Origin: Riptortus pedestris
Taxonomy: Eukaryota; Arthropoda; Insecta; Hemiptera; Alydidae
Direction of reading: 5' to 3'
Assembly: GCA_019009955.1 (NCBI GenBank)
Contig: CM032230.1
Span: 2,061,001-2,125,000, forward strand
DNA length: 64,000 bases
Shown here: positions 33,556-45,104 of the stretch, piece after piece
Layout of the letters: each line of letters opens with the position of its first letter
Numbering within the stretch: position 1 is the first letter of the stretch
The notes under the pieces: generated by a model
The model's database searches: none
What the model was told of the DNA's origin: nothing
Seen by the model: the letters and a program-made list of their open reading frames with translations, nothing else
Translations under genes and position numbers: made by a program

Positions 33556-34817
33556 ATTATACTCCCTTCAAATCTGAAAACCTAATATTTTTCCTTTTAA
33601 AATACTTTTACCTTGTACTAGGAGTTAATTTATTTAGTTAATGTGCCAAAAGAGAGGTGGTTCACACAGAAGTCGCAGTAGCCAGTTTCAGTTGAAGTCA
33701 AGCTGAGGCGAAGCCAACTATTCTAGAATTTTAATTACTGTTATATATAAATGATTGCAGTTAATTATAGCATAGGCCTTATTAGGTTTATAGAACATAG
33801 CTTATGAAAGATAAGAGATTGCAGACAAATTACCATTTGTGGATTTAAGGCTGTTTATTATATGAGTTTTTTGTATTCTGCTGAGGAGAATTATGGTTGT
33901 GCTGACTTAAGGGGATAATTTTAGTATAGTTAGTAGTCTTAGTATCTAAGAAAATTATGGATTGCCTTAATGGATAAGAGACAACAATTTCCAAAGATAG
34001 CCATTATGCTTTTAGCATTGTTAATGTCCAGGAAGGCGAAACGTCTGCTAATTGGAAAAAGGTAATAAAGATAGCCCGAATTGAGATCTAAGATCCATTT
34101 TTTTGCCTGAAATAAATATTAATATATGGAAATATTTTGTTTTCTAAGCTGAAGTAGTAGTAGCAGTATAATGCCAAATAAATTACTATATTATATGCGC
34201 TTGTGCGCGTTTGCTGGATCACGTTCGAACCGGAAGTTCATTACCCTTCAAAATAGAAATATAAGCCATTTATGAAATTTGTAGTTATTAAACAATATTG
34301 GTTGAGGTAAAGAGTGCCTTTGGAGGGTAGATATATAAAATAGCAAAATTTCCCCATACATATTAAAGATAGATGAAATTTGTGTACGAGCCTCTTTATA
34401 TGACAAATAAATATATACAAATTTTAAATCAATAACTCCTGTTTTTTGATGCACAGGAAGGGAGATGTTGTTTTCTGACCTCACTTCTGGCAGCCCACAT
34501 ATTATATTATTCCTCAAAATAGTTAAGATATCGCAGTTTATTAATATAATTTGAAGTTGTTACATTGTTATTAGCAAATTTCCTTCAATATATTTATAAG
34601 AGAAAACGCTTTGCCAAATTATGGAGTGCAGGTTTGCTGAGAAATTTGTGCTTCGGAATCCAGCAAAGTTGATTCTAAGCCGTTCACTTACTCCGCTCAG
34701 ACTGGCATTTAGTTGGTTTAATGGTACTTCCTGATGTAAAACCAACAGATTCGAATGATGACTAATTCATATAATTTCTTATTACTATATTTAATTTCAC
34801 GTGGACTTTATGGTACT
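33556..34817. other. Unannotated stretch
   Basis: AT-rich with short minus-strand frames (34248-34517, 34560-34745) lacking motifs. A GCGCTTGTGCGCGTTTGC palindrome-like patch lies near 34197-34214. Confidence 0.45.
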
Positions 34818-34975
34818 GTTACCTAATGGGAAGGGTTACCATCCATTTAAGTTAGGTGTGACCATTTTATTTAGCGAGTCTAACATTTAATTCATAGGAA
34901 GGAATGGAACCCACAGCACAATGTTTTCCATGTGTATTCGGACCAACGCTCTAACACACTTGGCTAAACATTTCC
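34818..34975 (-). mobile_element. tRNA-derived SINE, minus strand
   Basis: The order on the plus strand is GGGAAGGGTTACC, ATTTTATTTAGCGAGTC, GGAAGGAATGGAACCCACAG, GACCAACGCTCTAACACACT, TGGCTAAAC. On the minus strand the box-B-like GGGTTCCATTCC follows the tRNA-like head, as in the 16.7- and 53.4-kb copies. Confidence 0.6.
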
Positions 34976-35099
34976 AAATCTTTCCTCAGACCTTTGTCAG
35001 GCAACCGGCCCTCATATGATCAGTTATTGGAAGAGGAGACAAGTAATTGACTGTATTTTACAAGGCTTAAAATAAGGTAGCTTTACTTCATGCATGAAA

Positions 35100-35215
35100 C
35101 ATCTTATTTTTAGAATAATTTAAGAGAAAATAAGCTATTGAAATTGAGGTTCATATATTTTACTCTGGCTCGAAAATTAGGAAAGTATTAGGTATTTTCC
35201 TGGTATTCAGCCTTC
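35100..35215 (+). mobile_element. HINE remnant directly upstream of the 44-bp array
   Basis: AAATAAGCTATTGAAATTGA then GGCTCGAAAATTAGG resembles the head, and ATTCAGCCTTCAGTAAATAC resembles the late core. The array begins where the core would continue. Confidence 0.45.
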
Positions 35216-37626
35216 AGTAAATACTCCCGTGTCCCGTTTACAGTTTAGGCTAATATATAGCAGAAGCGTCTTGTGTCCCGTTTACAGTTGAGCCTAATAT
35301 ATAGCAGAAGCGTCTTGTGTCCCGTTTACAGTTTAGGCTAATATATAGCAGGAGCGTATTGTGTCCCGTTTACAGTTGAGCCTAATATATAGCAGAAGCG
35401 TCTTGTGTCCCGTTTACAGTTGAGCCTAATATATAGCAGAATCGTCTTGTGTCCCGTTTACAGTTTAGCCTAATATATAGCAGGAGCGTATTGTGTCCCG
35501 TTTACAGTTGAGCCTAATATATAGCAGAAGCGTCTTGTGTCCCGTTTACAGTTGAGCCTAATATATAGCAGAAGCGTCTTGTGTCCCGTTTACGGTTTAG
35601 GCTAATATATAGCAGGAGCGTCTTGTGTCCCGTTTACAGTTGAGGCTAATATATAGCAGAAGCGTCTTGTGTCCCGTTTACGGTTTAGGCTAATATATAG
35701 CAGGAGCGTCTTGTGTCCCGTTTACAGTTGAGCCTAATATATAGCAGGAGCGTCTTGTGTCCCGTTTACAGTTGAGCCTAATATTGTATATAGCAGCAGC
35801 GTCTCGTTTCCCGTTTAGAGTTGAGCCTAATTTTTAGCTCACTCGTATTGTGTCCCGTTTACAGTTTAGCCTAATATATAGCAGGAGCGTATTGTGTCCC
35901 GTTTACAGTTGAGCCTAATATATAGCAGAAGCGTCTTGTGTCCCGTTTACAGTTGAGCCTAATATATAGCAGAATCGTCTTGTGTCCCGTTTACAGTTTA
36001 GGCTAATATATAGAAGAAGCGTATTATGTCCCGTTTACAGTTGAGCCTAATATATAGCAGAAGCGTCTTATGTCCCGTTTACAGTTTAGGCTAATATATA
36101 GCAGAAGCGTCTTGTGTCCCGTTTACAGTTTAGGCTAATATATAGCAGAAGCGTCTTGTGTCCCGTTTACAGTTGAGCCTAATATATAGCATAAGCGTCT
36201 TGTGTCCCGTTTACAGTTGAGCCTAATATATAGCAGAATCGTCTTGTGTCCCGTTTACAGTTTAGCCTAATATATAGCAGGAGCGTATTGTGTCCCGTTT
36301 ACAGTTTAGGCTAATATATAGCAGAAGCGTCTTGTGTCCCGTTTACAGTTTAGCCTAATATATAGCAGAAGCGTCTTGTGTCCCGTTTACAGTTGAGCCT
36401 AATATATAGCAGAATCGTCTTGTGTCCCGTTTACAGTTTAGGCTAATATATAGCAGAAGCGTATTGTGTCCCGTTGACAGTTGAGCCTAATATATAGCAG
36501 AAGCGTCTTGTGTCCCGTTTACAGTTGAGCCTAATATATAGCAGAATCGTCTTGTGTCCCGTTTACAGTTGAGGCGAATATATAGCAGAAGCGTATTGTG
36601 TCCCGTTGACAGTTGAGCCTAATATATAGCAGAAGCGTATTGTGTCCCGTTTACAGTTGAGCCTAATATATAGCAAAAGCGTCTTGTGTCCCGTTTACAG
36701 TTGAGCCTAATATATAGCAGAATCGTCTTGTGTCCCGTTTACAGTTTAGGCTAATATATAGCAGAAGCGTATTATGTCCCGTTTACAGTTGAGCCTAATA
36801 TATAGCAGAAGCGTCTTGTGTCCCGTTTACAGTTTAGCCTAATATATAGCAGAATCGTATTGTGTCCCGTTTACAGTTTAGGCTAATATATAGCAGTAGC
36901 GTCTTTTGTCCCGTTTACAGTTGAGCCTAATATATAGCAGAAGCGTCTTATGTCCCGTTTACAGTTTAGGCTAATATATAGCAGAAGCGTCTTGTGTCCC
37001 GTTTACAGTTTAGGCTAATATATAGCAGAAGCGTCTTGTGTCCCGTTTACAGTTTAGGCTAATATATAGCAGAAGCGTATTGTGTCCCGTTGACAGTTGA
37101 GCCTAATATATAGCAGAAGCGTCTTGTGTCCCGTTTACAGTTTAGCCTAATATATAGCAGGAGCGTATTGTGTCCCGTTTACAGTTGAGCCTAATATATA
37201 GCAGAAGCGTCTTGTGTCCCGTTTACAGTTTAGCCTAATATATAGCAGGAGCGTATTGTGTCCCGTTTACAGTTGAGCCTAATATATAGCAGAAGCGTCT
37301 TATGTCCCGTTTACAGTTTAGGCTAATATATAGCAGAAGCGTCTTGTGTCCCGTTTACAGTTTAGGCTAATATATAGCAGAAGCGTCTTGTGTCCCGTTT
37401 ACAGTTCAGCCTAATATATAGCAGAAGCGTCTTGTGTCCCGTTTACAGTTGAGCCTAATATATAGCAGAAGCGTCTTGTGTCCCGTTTACAGTTCAGCCT
37501 AATATATAGCTGGAGCGTATTGTGTCCCGTTTACAGTTGAGCCTAATATATAGCAGAAGCGTCTTGTGTCCCGTTTACAGTTGAGCCTAATATATAGCAG
37601 AAGCATCTTGTGTCCCGTTTACAGTT
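35216..37626. repeat. 44-bp satellite, about 55 copies
   Basis: The unit is GTCCCGTTTACAGTTGAGCC followed by TAATATATAGCAGAAGCGTC and TTGT. Recurrent variants are TTTAGGC for TTGAGCC, GGAGCG for GAAGCG, GTATTGTG for GTCTTGTG, and GAATCG. Variant runs repeat in the same order at several places, which indicates multi-unit duplications. One aberrant unit lies at 35785-35850. Confidence 0.95.
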
Positions 37627-38375
37627 CTAGACAAGTCGTATAAACGTTGAAAATAAGGACAATAATAACCTGTAGCTGGATATGCTTTTAAATATACTCT
37701 TACCTATGATTTTGAATAAATAAGTATAACAGTAAATAAAGCAATGTAAGCAAGAGGGGAATAAAAGATAATCTGGCCATTATTCATTTTTACTAACCTT
37801 CTATTTTTGCTAATTGGGACGGGCTATCTACTATTAAGGATTTTATTTAATTAGTAATTTTTATATATTCGGTTTCATCCTGAGTACTCAAAATATTTTC
37901 ACTTTCATTTATTTAGTTCTACATAATATAACTTTTTTATGATCTGAAATGTATATTCTAAGTATATATTCTATATTTAACTATGGACGTATCATACTTT
38001 TGCTTGGTGGAACCTTAAAGAAGTTCACACTTCAGTGGACAATTTTTTAAAAGCTTTCACTTAAAAAAAGTATTAATCAATGAAGAATAAAAATTGAAAT
38101 TATATTAAAAGTTGAAAGGGGAAATATGATATCCTAGAGAATTTAATTTAGTGAGCCAAGATGAAAGGATATAGAAAAATTGAGGTGAAATCAATTCACC
38201 AAATCCTTTGAAGGAGAGTTACAAAGATACAAATTCAATTTCTGGAATTAAAGCTAATAGTATTTCCGAATCGGTTTGAGCCCAGCCCAAATTCAGCCCC
38301 CCCCCCCCCACCTCTTCCTTGTAATTTTATTCCTGAGTCTCCATTGCTAGCCTCTCGCCTTGGTCAGGTGGTTAC
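37627..38375. other. Unannotated, with a SINE scrap
   Basis: At 37801-37858 TTTTTGCTAATTGGGACGGG, then CTATCTACTA, then AAGGATTTTATTTAAT matches the tail part of the SINE family on the minus strand. The remainder is AT-rich and unrecognised, with a C-run at 38300-38310. Confidence 0.5.
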
Positions 38376-38384
38376 CTCTCTCAC

Positions 38385-38446
<62 letters not shown>
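38376..38446. repeat. (CT)n microsatellite
   Basis: Nearly pure CT run. Confidence 0.96.
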
Positions 38447-38449
<3 letters not shown>

Positions 38450-38919
38450 ACTGCCAGCCCTTGTCAGGGTATTAAAGGGAAAATGAACTCTGGGTTTTTA
38501 ATATCCCTGAAGATTTTCAAATTAATCAAAGGGAATTTTTTCGTGCCCCCCCTTACCTGCTCGACGTCGGCTTGTAATTAAATTTGTAATATTTTCGTCG
38601 GAGAGTGTAGCGGAGATTCTTTGAATTCGTTACAAAAGAATAATAATTCATCTTTATTTAAAGTTGCTTTTCCTTGGTTGGTGGAAAAAACAGCTTAATG
38701 AAAATAGCTCTTGGAGAATGTTCTCCTGTTGTTACTCCTCCTTTTTGGGCTTCCTTTTCGCCCAATCATCTTCATTTGCCTCTTCACTCCAAACATCTTA
38801 CAGCCTCCTTTCCTTCAATCATTTTTAACAACTGTGAAATAAGCACCATTAATCAGCAGTTAAGCCATTCCTTTTTGTGTCAAATAAATAATGGGTTAAT
38901 TTCACAGCTTTCTGTTAGA
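38447..38919. other. Unannotated sequence
   Basis: A short plus-strand frame (38674-38940) without motifs. Confidence 0.45.
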
Positions 38920-38920
38920 C

Positions 38921-39047
38921 TTTCATCAGATTTCTTCTAAGTGCAATCAGCTTCTGAGGTTGTATTCGTTACTCGATTTTCGAATATTACCATCGCCTAT
39001 TCCAGTGCCTATTAAATCAGCAAAGCCTGCTCATGCATGACGGACTA
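38921..39047 (+). mobile_element. Miniature HINE (about 130 bp), decayed
   Basis: The head CATCAGATTTCTTCTAAGTG, CAATCAGCTTCTGAGGTTG, ACTCGATTTTCGAATA leads within about 40 bp to the tail AATCAGCAAAGCCTGC, CATGCATGACGGACT. The microsatellite and core are missing, as in the cleaner mini copy at 55173-55304. Confidence 0.55.
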
Positions 39048-39800
39048 TTGTTATTCAGTTACGTGTACTATTGGGGATATTAAAATATATTTCATAATTT
39101 TATTTTGAACGTTACACAATCTAAAGAGTGAGTCCATTACCGAATTATTAAGACTTACCTCAGCCAAATCATTATCTTGCATCTTTATCAATGAAAAGTT
39201 TGTTTCATTTTTTTTCTTATTAGACGAATAACCTTCCCTTAGGTCTGAATTGTCTCGGAGATCTTGTAGTAATACATTTCAGGCTTGTGATTTTATTCAT
39301 GATTATACGTTGTAACGAATAGCTTGCTCTACAATGTTTCACAAGTTGGCCTCGTAACTGAAATTACAAGCCGGAAATTCTTGCCCTTTAACATTTAACC
39401 TGCTTCAAACCTGAATCAATCTTCTTCCCATTGGACTTGGCCATACGTGAGCTAGTCCTTCTGTATAAAATCTTTATTTATGAAAAGAGTTTTCAAGACG
39501 TCAGAGGCATTTTCAGGACATTATTTTTTTTAAAAAAAACGTCCTTCACGGAGGGGCAAATGATCTCATCTCTCCATGTATTCTCTTCTTCTAAGTAATG
39601 AATATGATAGAAATGGGGATTTAATGAAGGCAGAAAATAAAAAAAGTACTATTAACTAACTTACTATATTAGCTTCGACAAAATGTAAAGTAACAACAGT
39701 CTTAGAGCGTCGATAGATCAAGAATATAATTGACCTTCACTAGCCAGCCTAAATCCCTATTACTGAGCATTTTTTTTTTTTTGTAGAGTATTTTATTCAA
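39048..39800. other. Unannotated sequence
   Basis: AT-rich with T-runs and no recognised feature. Confidence 0.5.
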
Positions 39801-39802
39801 TA

Positions 39803-39985
39803 GGGGCTCAGGTCAGTCATGCGAGTCACATGTAAGACGTTAGACTGAATCGCAATTGGTAAACGGTGGGGAGTCGAGAGTTCGATTGTCGTTTATTTCT
39901 GAACTCATCATCTTTCCTAGAAAAGGGTGGTGACCTGAATACAACCCTCAGCCAATTAGCCTCAGTAGTACAATGTGGAGGTTAA
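39803..39985 (+). mobile_element. tRNA-derived SINE, plus strand
   Basis: The head GGGCTCAGGTCAGTCATGCG, then AGTCACATG, resembles a tRNA 5' half (box A). GAGAGTTCGATTGTCG is a box-B-like GTTCGA. The body contains CTTTCCTAGAAAAGGGTGGT, then GACCTG. This is the only copy on the plus strand. Confidence 0.68.
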
Positions 39986-40475
39986 TAAATACATTAAAGT
40001 GGGCTTAAATAAATACAATTTTATTTTAATTAAATTTAAACTTATGAAATATGCCTTTTAGAAGGCGCCTTCTTGCTATATGGGAACACCAAATACGCCC
40101 TGCCAGGGTTGGAGCGTTGCAACTGGTCGGTTAGCAGGAGTTCTCCAAGAATAGCGGGACCGAAGGTGAGTATGCTGCGTAGACAGAACCTACACTAATT
40201 GAAGAAATTACAGTGTACTTGGAAATATTGGTGAATCTATGGGACATGATGTCCAACACCACCACCTCATAACTTTTTCATGGTTAGCTTTCAGTTTGCT
40301 TTTGTTTGTCTATAACAAATGGTTAGTTTTTAGTTATATTATAAACGATTGTATTCTTTAGATCTTTTTTTAATATATGCCTTTCTGAACTTAAATATGA
40401 AATTATTATTGCTGATAATAATGGTAACTTTGTGCTACTAAGTATAATCCTTAACTTCAGTTTACCCCATTTTTG
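39986..40475. other. Unannotated sequence
   Basis: Nothing recognised. Confidence 0.5.
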
Positions 40476-40634
40476 TAGCAAGAGTGGGACTAAGGATTTT
40501 ATTTAATGAGACTGTTAATAATAAATTCCTCTATAGCCCAAGAGAGAAGATAATTACTTACTCGAAATTTAAAAAGTGGGATTATGTGACAATCGTCATG
40601 GCTAACCTGTGCTCCCAAATACAAATAATTAAAC
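40476..40634 (-). mobile_element. tRNA-derived SINE, minus strand, diverged
   Basis: AAGAGTGGGACTAAGGATTT, TATTTAATGAGACTG, AAATTCCTCTA, and later ATTATGTGACAATCGTCATG, GCTAACCTGTGCTCCC. The order of tail, body and tRNA-like head fits the family. Confidence 0.55.
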
Positions 40635-41265
40635 ATAATAAAAAAAAAATACGAACCTCAAAGGTTTTGCTAAAGCAGATCTACACTTAAGAGAGAGGTT
40701 TCTGCACCGAAACTCACTTATTACAAAGGGGAAAAATGTAGCTGGAATTCCTTGGAGCAATATCAGTGCGGGATGTAAATTTAAAACGCAGGTTCCAGAA
40801 GGCGGGGTTTCGTGAAACCTCTATAAAGTTAAGTCCTTATCATCGTATATTGTAGACATCCTGAGCCCCTGAAATATTGGGGCGCCCCCTTCCTGGCCAA
40901 CAAGGTGCTGCAAGGAAAACAATAAGGATTCACTCTCCCTTCCCTCAAAGTAGGATTTATCGGGCCACACACGCACCCTCAGGACCACACGACGCCACTG
41001 CTTAATGGGAACAAAATGAAAAGAACCTTAAATAAGTTTACAGGGAGTTGGTGGGGGAGGGAGGAGGGGGTGAGCCATGAAAAACATGATTTAAGAAGAA
41101 ACATAAAAAATAATGATTATTCTCGAGTATATATACGAAATACTACAGTTTTAATTTGAACAGGTGGTGCACTAATTGTACTTGCGAGAGACAATTTTTA
41201 TGTTAGAGAGGCGAACATTGAGAGGAATAAATAGTGAAATTTGGAAAAAAGGTAACGTGTCCAGG
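40635..41265. other. Unannotated sequence
   Basis: Part of this stretch (40850-41000) is less AT-rich, without a recognisable feature. Confidence 0.45.
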
Positions 41266-41641
<376 letters not shown>

Positions 41642-41643
<2 letters not shown>

Positions 41644-43081
41644 ATCGGTGGTAGACAAAGGGGACAAAGAAAGTAGATGGCTCTTGCTAATGTAGAAAAA
41701 GATTAGTGGGAGGAGCTGCAGAAACAGATCAGTGAGGGTAGAGATGTCCACGATTATAGATGGATCCTATGTAGCGATGTTAGCAACGAGGAATTCTCCA
41801 TCAAAGACCAGCAAACCACTCAGTATACGGTCCCCCTTTGAGAGTCATACAATAAAAAAAGAATAAACGAAATGGAATAGATAGTGAGTAATATTTGCTC
41901 AATAGGAGCCCCATAAAGGGAACTAATCATAGAAAAAGAGGATTGAAACTTTATTAGAATTTGATTGGGGGAGTTGAACACACTCATAAAAGATGAAGGC
42001 AAACAGTGAGCGGGAGATTGGGCTAGGAAGGGACCTCGAGTGGCAAAAGGCAAAAATGGAATTGGTTTTCCGCGGCCTCATACAATTCTCTAGTTTTCCT
42101 AAAGGCTTTTATAAATACTCCACTTTTATTGACTATTTCCACCTACAGCTACGTATGAATAAGTATATATATATGAATATATATACTTATACTTAAGTCG
42201 TATGGTGCAAGTAATCAAGGATGGACCTATTGGTCATGAATTATATTAACGGACTGTAATCTCATTAAGATTTCATGTTTTTCAAACAAAGATTTATATG
42301 AGTGATAAAAATTCTTGAACAACATTAAGAAAAAGTCAGTAATTTCTTAATAGCGTAAATTTAATTACAACTTCACTTGTGCTATTTGAGATTAAAAATT
42401 GATTTATTTAAAAATGAACGTCTCTTTTATGCAATTATTGCTAGTATTTAGTTGAATAATCCAAGGAAGTGTAATCCTTGTGAAATTGTAATCCTCTGTC
42501 GTACACTTATTAACAGGATACTTTTAGTTGGTTTAAAAATTCTTGTTCTGTTATTTGTCTATTTAAGTTGGTTTATTAAATAATAACTGAATAATGTGAA
42601 GGTTGGAGTGTACAACAAAACACGAAGTGCATTTTCTTTCATTCTTTTTGATGGACAATAAATAATGTGCTGAATTATTTACTGTCATAAGTAAATTTTC
42701 ATTTACTCATTAATTAGAGTAATTATAAAGTGCGTCAAGGCTTATTGCAAAAACTTAATTTTTTCCTATTTCCATGATTGTCTAATAATGTGTTCCAAGT
42801 TGCAAAGCATTGAAAACAGATAAATAACTCAGTATAAAGAATATAATTATATGTCACAATTTCAGTAGATTTAGGTAGTTTTTCTTTTAATTAATTACCA
42901 ATTTTCTTGGATGGATATATATATATATATATACATGCATTATAGTTTTCCTGGTCAGGAAAAATAATTTCTTCAATTGAATCATTAAATAAGCATGTAT
43001 TAACCCGCCGACGCGTTTCCAGTGCCCGCACTCTTTTACTCGCTTACTAATATGCACTTTTTTTAAAAAATAGTTATTTAT
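41642..43081. other. Unannotated stretch
   Basis: AT-rich with short frames (41820-42053 minus, 41993-42196 plus) and a small TA tract at 42918-42934. Confidence 0.45.
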
Positions 43082-43201
43082 TATACAAGTGACGAAAGTA
43101 GATCATTTTACAACTCGAGTGAAACATTTACCCACACGAGCGAAGTGAGTGTGGTAATTTCACGAGAGTTGTAAATTCTACTTTCGTCACGAGTGTAATA
43201 T
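43082..43201. repeat. Long hairpin (foldback MITE-like)
   Basis: AAGTGACGAAAGTAGAT, then TTTTACAACTCGAGTGAAA, is mirrored by TTTCACGAGAGTTGTAAA, then TTCTACTTTCGTCACGAG. The centre is CCACACGAGCGAAGTGAGTG. The arms are about 50 bp and the whole region could fold. No protein is encoded. Confidence 0.8.
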
Positions 43202-43204
43202 TAA

Positions 43205-43698
43205 TTTTTTTCTGTAATCGTGTAATACATGATCAGATCTAAGCAGAATATGAACAAAATTAGGATGTTGTGAAGATTATGGTATGTTGTTGGTAGGTTA
43301 TAAGCATGGTTGTGAAAGGTAATAAGCATAGTTATAAAACAACTAGTGATGATTGTGAAGTAGTGCAGTTATAAGCAAGTGCAGGTTATAAACAAGGAAG
43401 GTAATTATTATTATATTTAAATTTTAAAATATATTAATTATTTCCACCAATAATTCATTCACATTTCAATTTATTTTGTTAAAATAAATTCTTGCAATGT
43501 TAAGAAACATTTAAAAGAATTTAATTTCCAACTTCAAATTATTTTTTAATTTATACTTATTACTAATTAAGAAGGCAACTCACTTTCATCACTTGTGAAG
43601 AAAGTGATTACTTTCTTCACTCTATTGCAAAATGTTTCACTTTCTTCACTCATTTCAGTTTAGTAATGTTACCATTATTCAACGATTACAGAAAAAAT
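43205..43698. mobile_element. MITE-like segment with short inverted ends
   Basis: TTTTTTCTGTAATCG at 43205-43220 is matched by CGATTACAGAAAAAA at 43683-43697. Near the right end lies GTGAAGAAAGTGATTACTTT, a nearly perfect palindrome. It may form one element with the hairpin immediately to its left. No target duplication could be fixed. Confidence 0.5.
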
Positions 43699-45099
43699 CG
43701 TTTATAGTAAAATTAACACGTACAATAATAATATTCAACTAATTGAAATTTGTGTTATTATTCACAACAAACATATGTTTTTTAATATAAAATAAGTTAT
43801 ATTATATAATAGATTCGTCCTCGTTTTCATGAATTGGATAAAACATATTGTCAGGTCATTATATTAAAATTAATTAATTAAAACCTTGGCAATTATAGTA
43901 AACTACAGTAACCTAGCTTAACATTAACTATTGTCTTATCTAAGCCATATTTGCAACTGGCAATTGCACCCTTTAAAATTTCTTGTATATGGGACAGTGT
44001 ATTTTTTATGTTAGTTAGCTGCAATAAGTCTGACCTTTAAAAACGAGTAATTAAAATCAAATCATTTAAATTTGTCAGGCCTTAATTAACCTGTATATCA
44101 AGTTGTACACCACAGTTTCAGTAGGATTTAAGAAGTGTTTCCTTTTTATTAATTATCGATTTGGAAATATTAATTAAAATAAATTAGATCATTTTCTCTG
44201 TTGTGTTTGTTTATATATAGTTTGAAAATGTAGCCATGCTGGGTCAATGAAAAAAAAACTTCTTTTCTTCCTGAAAACATCTTCTTTATTTAGATCCGCA
44301 ATGCGTATCATACTCTCTAGCTCCTTATCAAGAGGTTCCTTTCTATCTAAAATTAATATTCCTATTTTTTGTTAATTTTGAACACTGTGAGTGGGCATAG
44401 TTATGTATAATTCACGTCTTGACGGCTACCAAAAAAAAACTTCAGATGAGTTACAAAAAAAAAAAAGAAGTAAATAATAGATTACTGGAAATTCAATAAT
44501 TTGTGGTCAAAATAGAAACCATGAGTGACACATTTCGAAAAGTATTCCGCCTACTGAAAGTGAATAAAATATTTATAAAATCCATTAAAAGAAATTGGGA
44601 AGTTGTGTTTGTCTGGAGATTGGGCTTAAAGTGACATTCAAGTGAGATCAGTGACAGATGTCAGGTTGGCCTGCAATAGTGTCACCTTGCTCCATCGCAC
44701 ACAAATTATATTTATCACTGACAGTGCACTCCTCTCTCTTTGCCTTTCCCACTTACAGCTGTCGACAACTCTGACATTGTCCGAACTACTAAATATTCAC
44801 AATGGCCCATATGCAATGAATGACCTTCTCACACTGTCTCCAAGAGGAAAATTAACACCAACGGAGAATATGGGTATAGGATGAAGGAATAGTTCCCTTG
44901 TACCCATTAACTAAATTAACTTCTTGGACATTGTGGATTACATTACAATAATTTATTTAATTCTAACCATCCGGATAACACACTAGACAACAAAAAACTG
45001 GGATACATGTTCACTAATTCTCAAATAAAATAATCGACACTTGCTTGTATTGGAAGGCGGAATGAGTGCTACATAGGGCCCTGTTTTTACTGTATTACC
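43699..45099. other. Unannotated sequence
   Basis: AT-rich with A-runs. An 80-codon frame at 44642-44884 (plus) has no recognised motif. Confidence 0.45.
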
Positions 45100-45104
45100 A
45101 AGCA

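Noticed and set aside
39803..39985. Functional tRNA gene
   Set aside because: Box-A and box-B-like words are present but the arms cannot form a cloverleaf. The sequence recurs as a dispersed family.
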